From Eudorina sp. 2006-703-Eu-15 (taxonomy: Eukaryota > Chlorophyta > Chlorophyceae > Chlamydomonadales > Volvocaceae): a stretch of 64,000 nucleotides of DNA. Below the pieces are notes generated by a model that worked only from the letters and a program-made list of their open reading frames with translations, was not told the origin of the DNA and searched no databases. The position numbers and the translations under genes are program-made. This document shows, in pieces, positions 39,001 through 48,881 of this stretch (position 1 is the stretch's first letter; each line of letters opens with the position of its first letter). The stretch spans positions 152,717 through 216,716 of the forward strand of contig BDSI01000171.1 in the NCBI GenBank assembly GCA_003117195.1. Reading direction: 5' to 3'.

Positions 39001-42000
39001 TTTAATCTCCGCAATTGCTGCGAAGGCTCCAGGTTGTCCCGCTTTCGTTTCGGTTGGGGTGGGTTGGGCTTCGGGGCAGGCGCTTGCTGCGCTTGCCTTT
39101 TGTCTTTGTACTCCTGTAAAAGCAGTGCGTGCCGGGGTTCCTTCCGTTGAGCACTGGGCAATTTTGCCTCGTAAGCCTCGATTGATTGTTCCACGGGAGC
39201 GGACTCACGAAGAGTCATTTCCGGTTCCCAGCTGTTGTCGGTTGCCGGAAATCCCTGCCATTTGACAAAGTAGTCCCGTCGGTGCTTGCCGCGACCAACA
39301 GGAACATCTTTGTGATCCACAATGGCTTCTACCGCCCAGTAGTCCTCACCGTCCAGGTTGAAAACCGGCGATGGGGGTGTACGGCCATCCGTACGGAAAT
39401 GTTTCAAGAGCGATATGTGGAACACTGGATGGATGCGCATCTCGGACGGCAGTTGGAGTTTGGCTGCCGTGGGACCGACCAGCTTCTCGATTTTGAAGGG
39501 TCCGATCCATCGAGGCATGAGCTTGCGCACCCCAGGGGTTTTGAACGTAATGTTCTTGGTATTGAGCAACACATCTTGACCCGAAGTGAACGTAACCAGC
39601 CTCCTGCGGCGGTCAGCGTGCAGCTTCTGTTGTTCCTGCGCTGATTGCAGGCACGCTTTTGCCTTCGCAAGTCGTTTGCGTAGGGTGGACTCGAAAGATT
39701 CGGCTCTGGGCACCTTCGTGGGTAATTGTACGTCAGCCGGGGTACGTGGCTGGTGGATTCCATTCAGCAAGAACGGAGTCGTTCCCGTCGAGGCCTGCTT
39801 CGAGTTATTGACTGCAAACTCTAGAAGAGGCAGGTGCTTGTCCCAGTCGTCTTGCAACGGGAAAATGTAATGTCGTAGCATTTCTTCTAAGAGCCTGTTC
39901 ATCCGCTCCGTCTGGCCATCGGTTTGCGGGTGGAATGCCGTACTCATGTACAGCTGAGTCCCCAGTAAGCGTGTGACTTCCGACCAGAACTTGCTCGTGA
40001 ATCGTGGATCGCGATCCGAGACAATGTTCTTCGGTAAACCGTGTTGCCTGAAGACAGTTGACACGAAAAGGTGCGCCAAGTCTTCTGCTGTGACGGATGT
40101 GTGTGTGGCAGCAAAGTGGGTCATCTTGCTGAGCCGGTCCACAAACACAACAATCGCGTCATGCCCGTCTTGCGTGGTTGGCCATGGCAGCTGCGTGATC
40201 AGATCCATTGATACGCTTTCCCACACTCCCTGTGGGATCGGGAGAGGTTGCAGTAATCCCCCCGGCTTTGTGGTTGAGGATTTGTTGCGCTGGCACTGAG
40301 GGCATGTGTCAACATAACGTTGCACGTCTGTGTGGAGGCCAGGCCACCAGAACGTTCGAGCGATCGCTTCTTGGGTGCGTCGAGCACCACGGTGCCCGCT
40401 GAAAGGAGTGTCATGGTATTCTTTCAGGATTTGCGTGCGCAGCTCAGGGATGTCGGGTACGACTATCTGGTTTCCCTTGTACCAGAACCCGCCCTTTCGT
40501 TTTAACTGCAACCGTGCCGCCTTCGGTTTCTCAAACCAGGGATTTCCAGCGTATCCCTCACGAATTTGTTTGCCAAGCTCGCCTAACGTCAGCTCGCTGG
40601 CAAGCACCGTTAGCACAGTCTCATGTAAGTGGCGGCACCTGCCCCTGCCCTGTGAGCTTTTGTGCACCGCGGACCTCACAATCCGCGTGTCGTATCTTGA
40701 TACGACAGATCGTGCATATCTGTGTCCTCCTAGAGAACTCCAAAGCCATTACGACATACCACATAATGCTTTGGTTATAATTTATAATTTGTGATCCAGC
40801 TTAATTCTAGGATCGGTTAACTCACGTTATTGGTAAGGCCCATGGGTCAGACCCGCGAAATCGCTAAGTCCGAAGCACGGTCTTACAGGTCGGCCGGTTT
40901 CCTCGCCAAACTGGAAACCGCGCGCAACTACACCCCTCTCATGGCACGCACTTCTACTGCCCTATCCATTACTACGCCTGACCAGCATACACAAGACTTG
41001 TAGGAACCTGTTTGGAAAGATGACAGTCACCGGCATCCCCGCACCGCACCGTGATCATTGGCAGCCGGTGGTCGCTCCCCGAGGTACGGCGGACGCCCCC
41101 GTACATGAGCTTCTCCAGGGAGGTCTCCATGAGCTCCATGACCAGGCAGATCCGCGGCGGCGTCAGGCAGGCCGCCAGCAGGCGCACCACGTTGGGGTGC
41201 TGGCAGCGGCACAGCACCTCCACCTCCTGCGCAAAGCTGCGCAACAGCGACTCGGAGGGGCCGCCGGTCCACTGGTACGACTCTGCCACGAGCTTCACCG
41301 CCACGCGCTGGCCCTGGAAGCGGGGAGGCGCGGAGTGAGGGCGCGTGTGCGGTCAGTCGGGAATGCGGCGAATTAATCAAGACGTTATTCATCGGACGAG
41401 GTGCGCTGCAAGGGTGCCAGCAGCACCGTCGCGAGCATCTATTGCTGGATGGCCCGGCGGGCAAGGTCCCCCGAGGCAGCAGCGACGCAGGCAGCCACGC
41501 ACGCACGCACCTGGTAAATCCCCTCCACCACCTGCCCGAACGAGCCCACGCCGCGCGTGGCGTTCTGCAGGAGCTTAACCTGTGACAAGCGAGGTTGGCG
41601 GTGTGCGTTTCATCATGTGCGGAAGGACATGCATTCAATCAAACGTCCAGGCGTACATGGTGCCAAGGCACAGGGCTAAATGCTACCTGTTTGTCCCACG
41701 CAAACACCGTATCCGCTCGCCCATCTCATCAGCGCCCTTAACAAACTCCCCTCCACCCCTCGCATTCGGACTTGCTTGACTTCAGGCTTTCCGCAGAAAC
41801 CCACAGCAAGCGACTGGATCACACACTTGGGCTGCACCAACGCAGCCGGCCTCACGCAAAATTTTATCTATGCTCGCCCTTGGCACCTGGCCCGGACCCC
41901 GGATGTGCGTAGCTGCGCCGCCCTCACCTCCTTGCCCTCCAGCGTTTCAGCTCCGACCAGCAAATGCATGTCCTTCCGCGGCGGCGTGTTGAGAGTGACC

Positions 42001-43755
42001 GGGGTCTCTAAGCCCACGGGACACAGCTGTCGCTCCAGCTCACGCCCGCGCACCTTGCCCATGGGGTGGTCGTCGCGCGCCTCCTCCTGCTCACCATTCG
42101 CTAGGGGGGCCATCGGCGCCTGCTGTCTGCCGCCGCCATAGTCCCGCGGTGCGAGCACGTCCAGGGTGATCGTCTGCTGCTGTGCGCAGCCGCCGGTGGT
42201 TACATCGCTGGACCCGGACTCGTGCGCGGGTCGCCCCCCGGACACATCTTTTCCTTGGCAGCTCTTCCTGCGATTGTCCGGCCCGTTCGGAGGCGGAGGC
42301 ATGCAGTCAAAATAAATGCAGGCATAGTACTGGCCTGCATACGGTGCGTCACCTCTCATGCATGTTCATTGCACAAGCCACCTTCGACCCAGATGGACGT
42401 CTGAGGCGGGGCAGTCTTCCTGATCGAGCAGGTAGGGTTCGTTAGCGGTCGCTGGACAGTCCCGAGATGCACCTGCACCTGCACGGGTTGTTCTGGCCGC
42501 CATTTCCCGGATCTTACGGTAAGCAAGGCCTTCCTGGGTTGGCTCGTGCAGCGCTGCCCAGTAGGCGGGGTCTGAGGCACCTCCGCAATTGATCCTTGCA
42601 AGTTCGCTTCCATGCACGACCGGCCCCTGCGCCGCAAATTATGCCTGTGCACTTTGCAAACCGTAAACATGCTTACTAATGCCAACTGCCACTACCCAGA
42701 CCAGCGCCGTCGTTACGTTGCTCTGCCCTGCGCACACAAAAGCACACAACCCGTCCCCCCCCTCTTATCTCGCCGCGGTATGTCCACTCCGCCACTTACC
42801 CGTGCGGTGGGGCCGTCGCTTTTACGTTATGGTGCAGCGGTGGGTGGCCAAACCGCACTTCAGCCTGGGTCTCCAAGAGCCGCCTCTTGCGCCTCCAGCT
42901 TATTACCAAGAAGGAAACAGTCACCACAAGAACTACGGCGCGGAACAGACGGACCAAGGAAGACTGAGCTTGAGGACTATAGCGCGCCCACGGCTGAGAT
43001 AAACCAAGTGCCGTACAGTACATCCAGCAAGTGAGTCTTTTGTGACTGCCCGCAGGTCCTGCCAACCCCGTCCCGGGGGTTAGAAAGAAACAGCCCACCC
43101 CGGGGGGTGCGCGCTGCATGCGCGGGCGTGTAGGGACGCACGCGAATAGCCCGGTGCGCTGTGTCGGGATTTCATGCGACCCATGCAGTGGGCGGACGGC
43201 GACAGCATGCCAGAAGCGCCATGTTGGCATCACCAGGCCGGTGCCCGCCCGGCCGGGTAGATAATTTGGGTGGGTAAAAGCCCCTTTCACGCACATCACC
43301 GCATCCCATTCCCGACCCATTCTACTGCGGCGGGGTCACTGACCTGCGCAGCCCAGCACCGAGCAGAGGACGGCAATCAGCAACACCCTCGGCGACCCCG
43401 GGGGATGCTGCTGCTCCGCAGCCGGTGCCGGCGTCAATGACGGCATCGGGGTCGTCGGGGGCGCCGGAGTCCTCGCGGCGGTCGCGTTCTTGTTTCTCGG
43501 GTAGACCGAGTAATAGCACCCCAGGCCGCCGTACGAATCTATACATTCATACGTCATCACGCCGGAGCACAGCAGGTCCGTACCCAAAGCGTGCACCAGG
43601 TAGCCTGTACGTTCGTACGCGCCGCTAGGGCCGTACACTGCTCCGTACGCGGCCAAATCTTCGTATCTCCGGTGCGCCGCATAACACCGAGTGAGCCAAG
43701 GACCCGTGGACTCGTTGTTACAGCCGGGTTGCGGCATGTCATAAGTCACGTTCTG
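32844..43755 (-). CDS. Receptor-like protein kinase, TKL group (paralogue B), exons 3-16, 5' end missing
   Basis: Exons by homology with copy A and GT-AG sites: 43344-43755, 42800-42968, about 42375-42419, 41928-42267, 41511-41579, 41050-41313, 38233-38307, 37273-37329, 36703-36765, 36458-36476, 35866-35906, 35358-35603, 34192-34515, 32844-33452. Kinase motifs are intact: GVGSFGQV, VAVK, HRDLK, DFG, the split APE and DIYSLA; PDN of copy A is PAN here. The membrane helix is kept (core VVLVVTVSFLVIS) but needs an acceptor five bases upstream of the one used in A. The small fifth exon only keeps phase with a weak donor (gtgcaa), so one frameshift is possible. Exons 1-2 (signal peptide and first ectodomain part) are not found; the homology stops near 43855, where transposable elements begin. 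The last exon runs into a TRIM that gives the stop. It may be a functional gene with a very long intron, or a truncated duplicate. Confidence 0.7.
37801..38175 (+). mobile_element. SINE-like insertion (375 bp) with 10-bp target duplication
   Basis: The perfect direct repeat TATTACTGCT flanks the segment (37791-37800 and 38176-38185), and the corresponding intron of kinase A has an uninterrupted attactgct-like site near 16565-16575. Close to the left end is a perfect RNA polymerase III B-box, GGTTCGAGTCC (37849-37859), preceded by a tRNA-like but incomplete 5' half. No coding capacity is seen. Size, B-box near one end and a long target duplication point to a tRNA-derived SINE. It lies in intron 9 of kinase B, on the opposite strand. 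No A-rich tail is visible. Confidence 0.75.
38664..38930 (-). repeat. 3' LTR of the deleted chromovirus
   Basis: 267-bp terminal repeat with TG...CA ends; the purine tract of the element adjoins it at 38931. Confidence 0.9.
38982..40679 (-). CDS. Integrase-chromodomain remnant of a Ty3/gypsy polyprotein (565 codons)
   Basis: Integrase inserts retroelement cDNA into the genome. Residues 89-129 hold the zinc-binding HHCC pattern (His89, His96, Cys126, Cys129). The catalytic triad is Asp159 (SMDLI), Asp222 (SDRDPRF) and Glu258 (GQTERM), with a gap of 35 between the last two as in retroviral integrases. A GPF-containing module lies at about 390-430 and a chromodomain at about 447-487 (YFVKWQGF, NSWEPE), which in chromoviruses directs integration to modified histones. 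The tail is basic. The first 20 residues or so are read from the LTR and do not belong to the original protein; the reverse transcriptase that should precede is deleted. The frame is otherwise open, so decay is recent or the copy is mobilised in trans. Confidence 0.92.
   Translation of the reverse strand: MRSAVHKSSQGRGRCRHLHETVLTVLASELTLGELGKQIREGYAGNPWFEKPKAARLQLKRKGGFWYKGNQIVVPDIPELRTQILKEYHDTPFSGHRGARRTQEAIARTFWWPGLHTDVQRYVDTCPQCQRNKSSTTKPGGLLQPLPIPQGVWESVSMDLITQLPWPTTQDGHDAIVVFVDRLSKMTHFAATHTSVTAEDLAHLFVSTVFRQHGLPKNIVSDRDPRFTSKFWSEVTRLLGTQLYMSTAFHPQTDGQTERMNRLLEEMLRHYIFPLQDDWDKHLPLLEFAVNNSKQASTGTTPFLLNGIHQPRTPADVQLPTKVPRAESFESTLRKRLAKAKACLQSAQEQQKLHADRRRRLVTFTSGQDVLLNTKNITFKTPGVRKLMPRWIGPFKIEKLVGPTAAKLQLPSEMRIHPVFHISLLKHFRTDGRTPPSPVFNLDGEDYWAVEAIVDHKDVPVGRGKHRRDYFVKWQGFPATDNSWEPEMTLRESAPVEQSIEAYEAKLPSAQRKEPRHALLLQEYKDKRQAQQAPAPKPNPPQPKRKRDNLEPSQQLRRLKRKQPH
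40624..40887 (-). repeat. 5' LTR of the deleted chromovirus
   Basis: 264-bp terminal repeat, identical in ends to the 3' copy and missing three bases (near 40676). It is joined directly to integrase-region sequence on its left. Confidence 0.9.
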
Positions 43756-44013
43756 CTGTCCAGGGATGGGCTCCGGGCGTTTGGTTGCACTGACGCTCTG
43801 CGGTCGAGCAAGCGGTGCAGCGCAGCAGGGGCGGGAGCCTGGGTGCGTGCGGCGCTTTGGGCAATGGCGTCCTCGCTCCTTGTCTTGGGCTCCTAAGGTC
43901 TCTGCAGCTGTGTACGACTGTACGACCCTACCGGCCCCGTGTGAGGTGGAATCCTTATGTTTCCGTACTTATTCCAAGAAGATTTGTTACATATATGTAT
44001 ATAGGCTGCTGGT

Positions 44014-44442
44014 GTGGACAAGCTAAATGCTCCCGCGGGGGGTCGGAAGAAGAAAGCGACCTTTGATATTAACCGTTACCGCGATTACGCTGCTCATTTC
44101 TCCGAGGGGTCACATGCTATGACGGTGTTGAACGGTATAGCCGAGGATTTGCGTAATGGCGTTTGTGACAGCACTGTAGCGGTGGACCGCATAGGGTCTC
44201 TTCTGCGCAGAGTGATGGTTCGAGTTTTTGTGCCGAGCCCAACTGAGGGAGTGCAGCCCGGTGGAGGTGCGATCTGGTGGAATACGGAGTGTCAGCAGGC
44301 CCGACAGCATATGATAGACTGTCGACGTCAGTTAGGTCCGGGACGAGTGGAGAACAAGTCCGGCCCGCTCTGGAACGCGTTCTGCCAGGCACGCTGTGCC
44401 CTGAATCGTGCAAAACGTCACGCCCGGGCCGCTTATGACACG
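44014..44442 (+). pseudogene. LINE ORF2 fragment: linker before the reverse transcriptase
   Basis: About 143 codons with a basic patch (GGRKKKATFD) and the motif IWWNTECQQAR typical of the segment between the apurinic endonuclease and the reverse transcriptase of LINEs. The frame reaches ...AAYDT at 44442, where the DNA transposon begins. Codons beyond this point to 44586 are transposon sequence, not LINE. Confidence 0.8.
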
Positions 44443-44990
44443 CCCTATGGCATGAAACACCCCGGTTACCCCCCGGTTACCGACCTTCCGGGGTCGGCCT
44501 ACCGACCCCCCTGGGTCGGTTACTGGGCGGTGGGGCACCTCGGTCGGGACCCCAAAGGGCAGTGCCCGAACCGGCCTCCTCGGTAGTCGGTAACCGGTCC
44601 CGGTAACCGAACCCAACTTTTCGCAAATGCCTTTACTATCATGTTTGTGAATGTTATCGTTTGCCAATCCCCATGGGAGCAATTTATCAAGGCATTGCTC
44701 ACCCTGTAGTCGGACAAGGTCCCAACCGACCCAACTCGGCACTCGGTAACCAACCCCGTTAAATCATAGTTAAGTAGTTCAAACCTATGTTAATTTAATT
44801 GTTAATGACACATATTGGTTGCCAGTTCGTAGGGCAACAAACTATTACAGGAATGTTGACCGTACAATGGGTCGCAACAACCAAGTGTCCCTGGTGGAAT
44901 GTCTTAGTCGGAAAACTTTACTAAGTTATAGTCTAGCTATCCAGCAGTAGTATTGCTCACAGTGAATGCCACTACAACCGACAATTTCCC

Positions 44991-45179
44991 GTGTTAATGG
45001 CAGCGAGGGGGCGCTGCGCTAACCCCGACTGTCGCGGATCAGATAACAGACCTAAGGTTATAACCAATTATGGCTGTGACAAGCACCTGTGCGACCGAGA
45101 TAATTGCCTTGAAATTCACAGAATAGCGTCGCATCCTGATCTCAAGGAAGGCACCGTGAAAGCTGTCCAAGTTAGATGA
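44991..45179 (+). pseudogene. Cysteine-rich transposase fragment in the DNA transposon
   Basis: A 62-codon frame with regularly spaced cysteines (CANPDC, then CDKHLCDRDNC followed by LEIH). Such Cys-rich tails occur at the C-terminus of several eukaryotic transposase families. No catalytic acidic residues are present in this piece. It is the only clearly protein-like segment in the left third of the element. Confidence 0.4.
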
Positions 45180-45246
45180 GAAGAAGGAGGACACACTTCC
45201 TGCTGTGGCGCTCGAGGGGTACAGAGGCTCAGCCAAGTGCAGTATC

Positions 45247-46085
45247 TGGCGCTGGCGCTGGGCGAGCAGGGCCTGCGGCAGCTAGCACCCCAGGTGAGGT
45301 GTCGCTGGTATGGGTGCCACGGGGACGGCGGGGGAAGGATGGGGCAAGCTGTGCAGGCCTGGCTCCATGCGCATGTCCACACTGTCCACGCACGGGGACA
45401 AGGGACAAGGATCGATGAACCAATGCGTGGCACATGTAATAGCAGCAATGACCTGTCCCTGCGGGCACCATTCGCTCGTGCGCTATGAGAAGGGGGAGGG
45501 GGCCCGAGGCTGTCCACACTGTCCATGCACGCGGGCGTGAGCACTCGCCGCGCCCTTGCACACATACTTCCGCGCTGTTCGTGAACGGAGAGCGGCGCCC
45601 TTCGTCCGCTGTAGGGTGGGCAGGGCGGCGGCTCGGGCGGCGCGCCGGGCGGTGTCATGGGTTCAGCGACCAACGGCTGCATCGTTGGCGCTGGCGCTGG
45701 GCGAGCAGGGCCTGCGGCAGCTAGCACCCCAGGTGCGGTGTCGCTGGTATGGGTGCCACGGGAACGGCGGGGGGAGGATGGGGCAAGCTGTATGTGCAGG
45801 CCTGGCTCCATGCGCATGTCCACGCTGTCCACGCACGGGGACAAGGATCGATGAACCAGGTCGATGAACCAATGTGTGGCACATGTAATAGCAGCAATGA
45901 CCTGTCCTTGCGGGCACCATTCACTCGTGCGCTTTGAGAATGGGGGAGGGGGCCTGGGGCTGTCCACACTGTCCACGCACGCGGGCGTGAGCACTCGCCG
46001 CGCCCTTGCACACATACTTCTGTGCTGTTCGTGAACGGAGAGCGGCGCCCTTCGTCCGCTGTAGGGTGGGCAGGGCGGCAGCTCG
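45247..46085. repeat. Tandem duplication of about 440-450 bp inside the DNA transposon
   Basis: The unit starting tggcgctggcgctgggc at 45247 recurs at 45686. The unit containing gcactcgccgcgcccttgca at 45541 recurs at 45991. The copies are about 90% or more alike by eye. The long minus-strand ORF across the pair is a by-product of the duplication and its GC bias. Confidence 0.85.
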
Positions 46086-46971
46086 GATGCGGGCATTTTC
46101 AGCTCTTGCTGCGCTATGCCCTCCCCTCCAGGTTCTTTTACGGCAGATTGGGGCGGCGGGAGGCAGCAAGGGAAGTTTGGCGAGCCGGTTGTCACTGAAG
46201 CGAAAGGGACTGTGAAACCCTGGCTTTTTGTCTGGGCGCCTGTGACGTGTGTACAAGGCAACAGTGGGTGGTGATCTGTCTAATTAGAATGTTGGCAGTT
46301 GGCATGTTCTGGAAACCCTAGCGATTCTGCTGTAAGGGACAGGTGTGGTGGACATGTATGGCCGCAGTCTCTAGTCGCCCTTGGACTGGGCGGGGAGGAA
46401 GTGGTATACGTGGCTGCATTGCATGTGAGATTGGTTCATTACGAACAAGGTGCTGTGTGTATGTGTTGACGGCTAGGGTTAACCAGGTAACCGTGCATGA
46501 CAGGGCCCGGCCCGGGCTGAGTGTAAATGGTGATATACATATATGGCACGGCAATTCTGTGTCCGTTCTGCGTCCGTCAAGAATATTCATACAATGCGTA
46601 AGAAAGGCTGAGCACAACCCGGGAGGGCAATATCTTGCAAGGCCGGGTGTCAGTATCGGCAGGAGCAATATTGCATCGGCCGGAGCAAACCCTCTGGCAT
46701 TGTCACCAGACAGCTAGGCACAGCCAGGCGACGCCGTTCCATCAACAGAATTGTCAGGAATATCGATACGATGCGTAAGAGAGTCTTAGCACAACCCGAG
46801 AGGGCAATAACTCGCAAGTCCTGGTATCTGTATCGGCTGGAGCAATATTGCATCGGCCGGAGCAAGCCCGCCCTCCCCATGCAACTCGGCGGTCTCTCAT
46901 TACCACAACCCTAGCCAGGCCATGCACATCCGCATGGCAAGCCATGCACATCTGCACGGCATCACCACCAC

Positions 46972-47319
46972 GTGCACCTCAGATGGCCATTGCTCGGCTT
47001 CACAGACGGGGTGTTTCAAGTGCTGGGTGCACAGGCATCGGGGCCTACATCCCTGCAGGAGCTCACCTTAAGGCAGGATGAGCTCCCTTGCCCATTGTAC
47101 CGGCTTATGTACTTCAACCCTGCGGTCGGGATCCAGTACAATGGCATGCATATGATCGGGGGCGTCATTAAGGACACCGTGGTGAAGGGGCTGCAGGGCC
47201 TTCACACAGGCAAGGCAAGCACGGCTGTACAAGCATACGATGAGCACAACAAAGTGGCGACAGATTCCGGCAAGGCCAGTAAGTATCCCATAGAGTCGCA
47301 CCTTCTCACGTTTGAATGA
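46972..47319 (+). pseudogene. Possible transposase fragment of the DNA transposon
   Basis: A 115-codon frame containing NPAVGIQYNGMHMIGGVIKD. A His followed by a GxxKD pattern resembles the core of transposases related to CACTA-type elements, but the match is from memory of the motif style and not from an alignment. No start or stop fits an intact gene. Confidence 0.35.
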
Positions 47320-47770
47320 AACGTGTCCTGTTGCACTGTTGTCACCCTGCACTCGCATTGTTGTCCCGCCATTGCTGTGATGCACCAGCACACGATCTCT
47401 CCCGTTGTTAGTCTGTCAGTGATAGCTTTACAACCACCTTTCTCCCCAGGAGAGGCTGGCGTGGCTGCTGGATGGGGGAGCACTTGTGGAGCACAGCAGC
47501 TGCGGGGGCGAGCGGCTAAGCAAGGCTTATGCAAGGCGGCCAGTTGGTGCATACTGGTGTGTATGTGCACATCTTAGACTATGTAGGGCATGGGTGCACG
47601 TGATGAAGGGCCTTTTAAGAGGCAGGGATGTGTGAAGGCATGGTTGGATGTGGATCGCATTGGTGAATAGGTGCCACCTCCAGTGGAGGCTGCGTTGAGG
47701 TGGAGATGGCAGATAGAGACACCACCGGGAACACTGGGGGTCGGGGCTCCACTTATGGTAGCCCTACAAC

Positions 47771-48001
47771 ATGCCTCCCACTAGGGAGGACAGTGACGCT
47801 TTGTTCAGTACGAGCGGGAGCAGCAGCAGTGATGGCGGTGACAGAGATGAGGCAAGGAAAGTTGAGGAGGTTAATCGGGCGGCTAAACGCCGGGGTAAGG
47901 GAGGAGGGGGAATGGTGCAGGGCAAGCCGGGTTCCAGTGGGAGGGCAGATGGCCGGGGTGGGAGTGGGGAGACAAGGAAGAAGCGCACAGCGGCGGGGTG
48001 A
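47771..48001 (+). CDS. Small Ser/Lys/Arg-rich ORF in the DNA transposon, function unknown
   Basis: 76 codons with an acidic Ser-rich start (SSSSDGGDRDEARK) followed by a basic stretch. It could be a first exon of an element-encoded DNA-binding protein, because it has an ATG and compositional bias unlike its neighbours. I recognise no domain. Confidence 0.2.
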   Translation: MPPTREDSDALFSTSGSSSSDGGDRDEARKVEEVNRAAKRRGKGGGGMVQGKPGSSGRADGRGGSGETRKKRTAAG

Positions 48002-48135
48002 AGTGGTAGAAGGGCATGTCTGTGACGTTAGACGGGTAACCAGAAGAAGCCCACTTACACGCGTGCTGAGACTGGCAGGGTTGACATGCTGGGTAATGCG
48101 CTATGTTGGGAATTCACATAACAACATTTGATGTA

Positions 48136-48482
48136 TGCAGCGGTGCATGGACAGCATGGACAGGTCCGCTTGGCTGGGTGTTTGTTGGCAGCGTTGACAT
48201 GGGCGCATGAATGGGTGTTGATAGTGTGGACAGGCAGGACCACATGAGTTGGTGTGGACAGCGTGGACAGGACAACATGACCGGGCGTGGACAGCGTGGA
48301 CAGGGCCACGCGGATGGGTGTTGATAGCGTGGACAGCACCACATGACCGGGCGTGGACAGCACCACATGACCGGGCGTGGACAGCACCACATGACCGGGC
48401 GTGGACAGCGTGGACACGGCTGCGTGGATGGCGTGGACAGCGTGGACAGGACACATGACCGGGTGTGGACAGCGTGGACAGG
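48136..48482. repeat. Minisatellite of GTGGACAGC-containing units
   Basis: Repeats of ggacagcaccacatgaccgg and shorter variants, each ending gcgtggacag, run through the right third of the DNA transposon. Unit length varies (about 21-60 bp). It explains long overlapping ORFs in several frames. Confidence 0.85.
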
Positions 48483-48591
48483 CCCCTATATACCGGTGCT
48501 TCTGTAACATTTTGGATGATGCTTTCATACACAGTACCCCCAGCTATCGATCGGTTACTGACCATGGGGGGCTCGTTTACCGGGCTTTGGG

Positions 48592-48838
48592 GTCGGTTAC
48601 CGGGGGGGTCGGGATTGGGTCGTTTTTGGGTCGGTTACCCGTCGGCTCGGTTACTGGGTGGGGTCGGTTACCGACCTGGGGGGGGTCGGTTACCTAGGGG
48701 CTCGGAAACTTACGAGGCTCGGTTACCGAGGCCCCAGTTACCGACCCCCCCCAGGTCAGTAACCGACCCCACCCAGTAACCGAGCCGACGGGTAACCGAC
48801 CCAAAAACGACCCAATCCCGACCCCCCCGGTAACCGAC
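48592..48838. repeat. Near-perfect 102-bp hairpin in the right subterminal region of the DNA transposon
   Basis: 48592-48693 pairs with 48737-48838 with about two or three mismatches and a 43-bp loop. Both arms are built from the ggtcggttacc motif. The structure ends 40 bp from the transposon end. Confidence 0.9.
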
Positions 48839-48881
48839 TTTGCTACCGACCGGTAACCGACCTGTTTATGCCATAGGGACG

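Larger units (their letters stand above)
38664..40887 (-). mobile_element. Deleted Ty3/gypsy chromovirus with two LTRs
   Basis: Direct repeats 38664-38930 (267 bp) and 40624-40887 (264 bp) differ mainly by a 3-bp indel. On the plus strand they start TGTAAG and end CTTACA. On the minus strand a purine tract (GGGAGGGGGGAG) lies just before the 3' LTR at 38931-38943. Between them only about 1.7 kb remain, encoding integrase and chromodomain. Gag, protease, reverse transcriptase and RNase H are gone and the 5' LTR abuts the integrase region directly without a primer-binding site. No target duplication is visible (cagta against ggtcg), which fits deletion by recombination. It is inserted in intron 8 of kinase B. 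Confidence 0.9.
44443..48878. mobile_element. DNA transposon (4436 bp), CACTA/EnSpm-like, inserted in the LINE
   Basis: Ends are inverted: left CCCTATGGCATGAAACA; the right end read inward is CCCTATGGCATAAACA. The 3-bp target duplication ACG is at 44440-44442 and 48879-48881. Both subterminal regions are packed with copies of ggtcggttacc/ggtaaccgacc in both orientations, like the transposase-binding arrays of CACTA elements. A 3-bp duplication also fits that superfamily, though the ends do not read CACTA. The interior has only fragments that could come from a transposase: a Cys-rich piece at 44991-45179 and a piece with MHMIGGVIKD at 46972-47319. It is probably non-autonomous. A ccct start is also known from piggyBac, but that group duplicates TTAA, so I reject it. 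Confidence 0.8.

Noticed and set aside
45116..46261. 381-codon minus-strand ORF in the DNA transposon
   Set aside because: It spans a tandem duplication of GC-rich DNA, repeats itself, and resembles no protein family; it is a by-product of composition.
48136..48482. CRISPR-like array
   Set aside because: Repeat units and the sequences between them are variants of one another; this is a minisatellite in a eukaryotic transposon.
44443..48878. piggyBac element, because of the CCCTA ends and a Cys-rich tail
   Set aside because: piggyBac duplicates TTAA; here the duplication is ACG, confirmed by restoration of the LINE frame.
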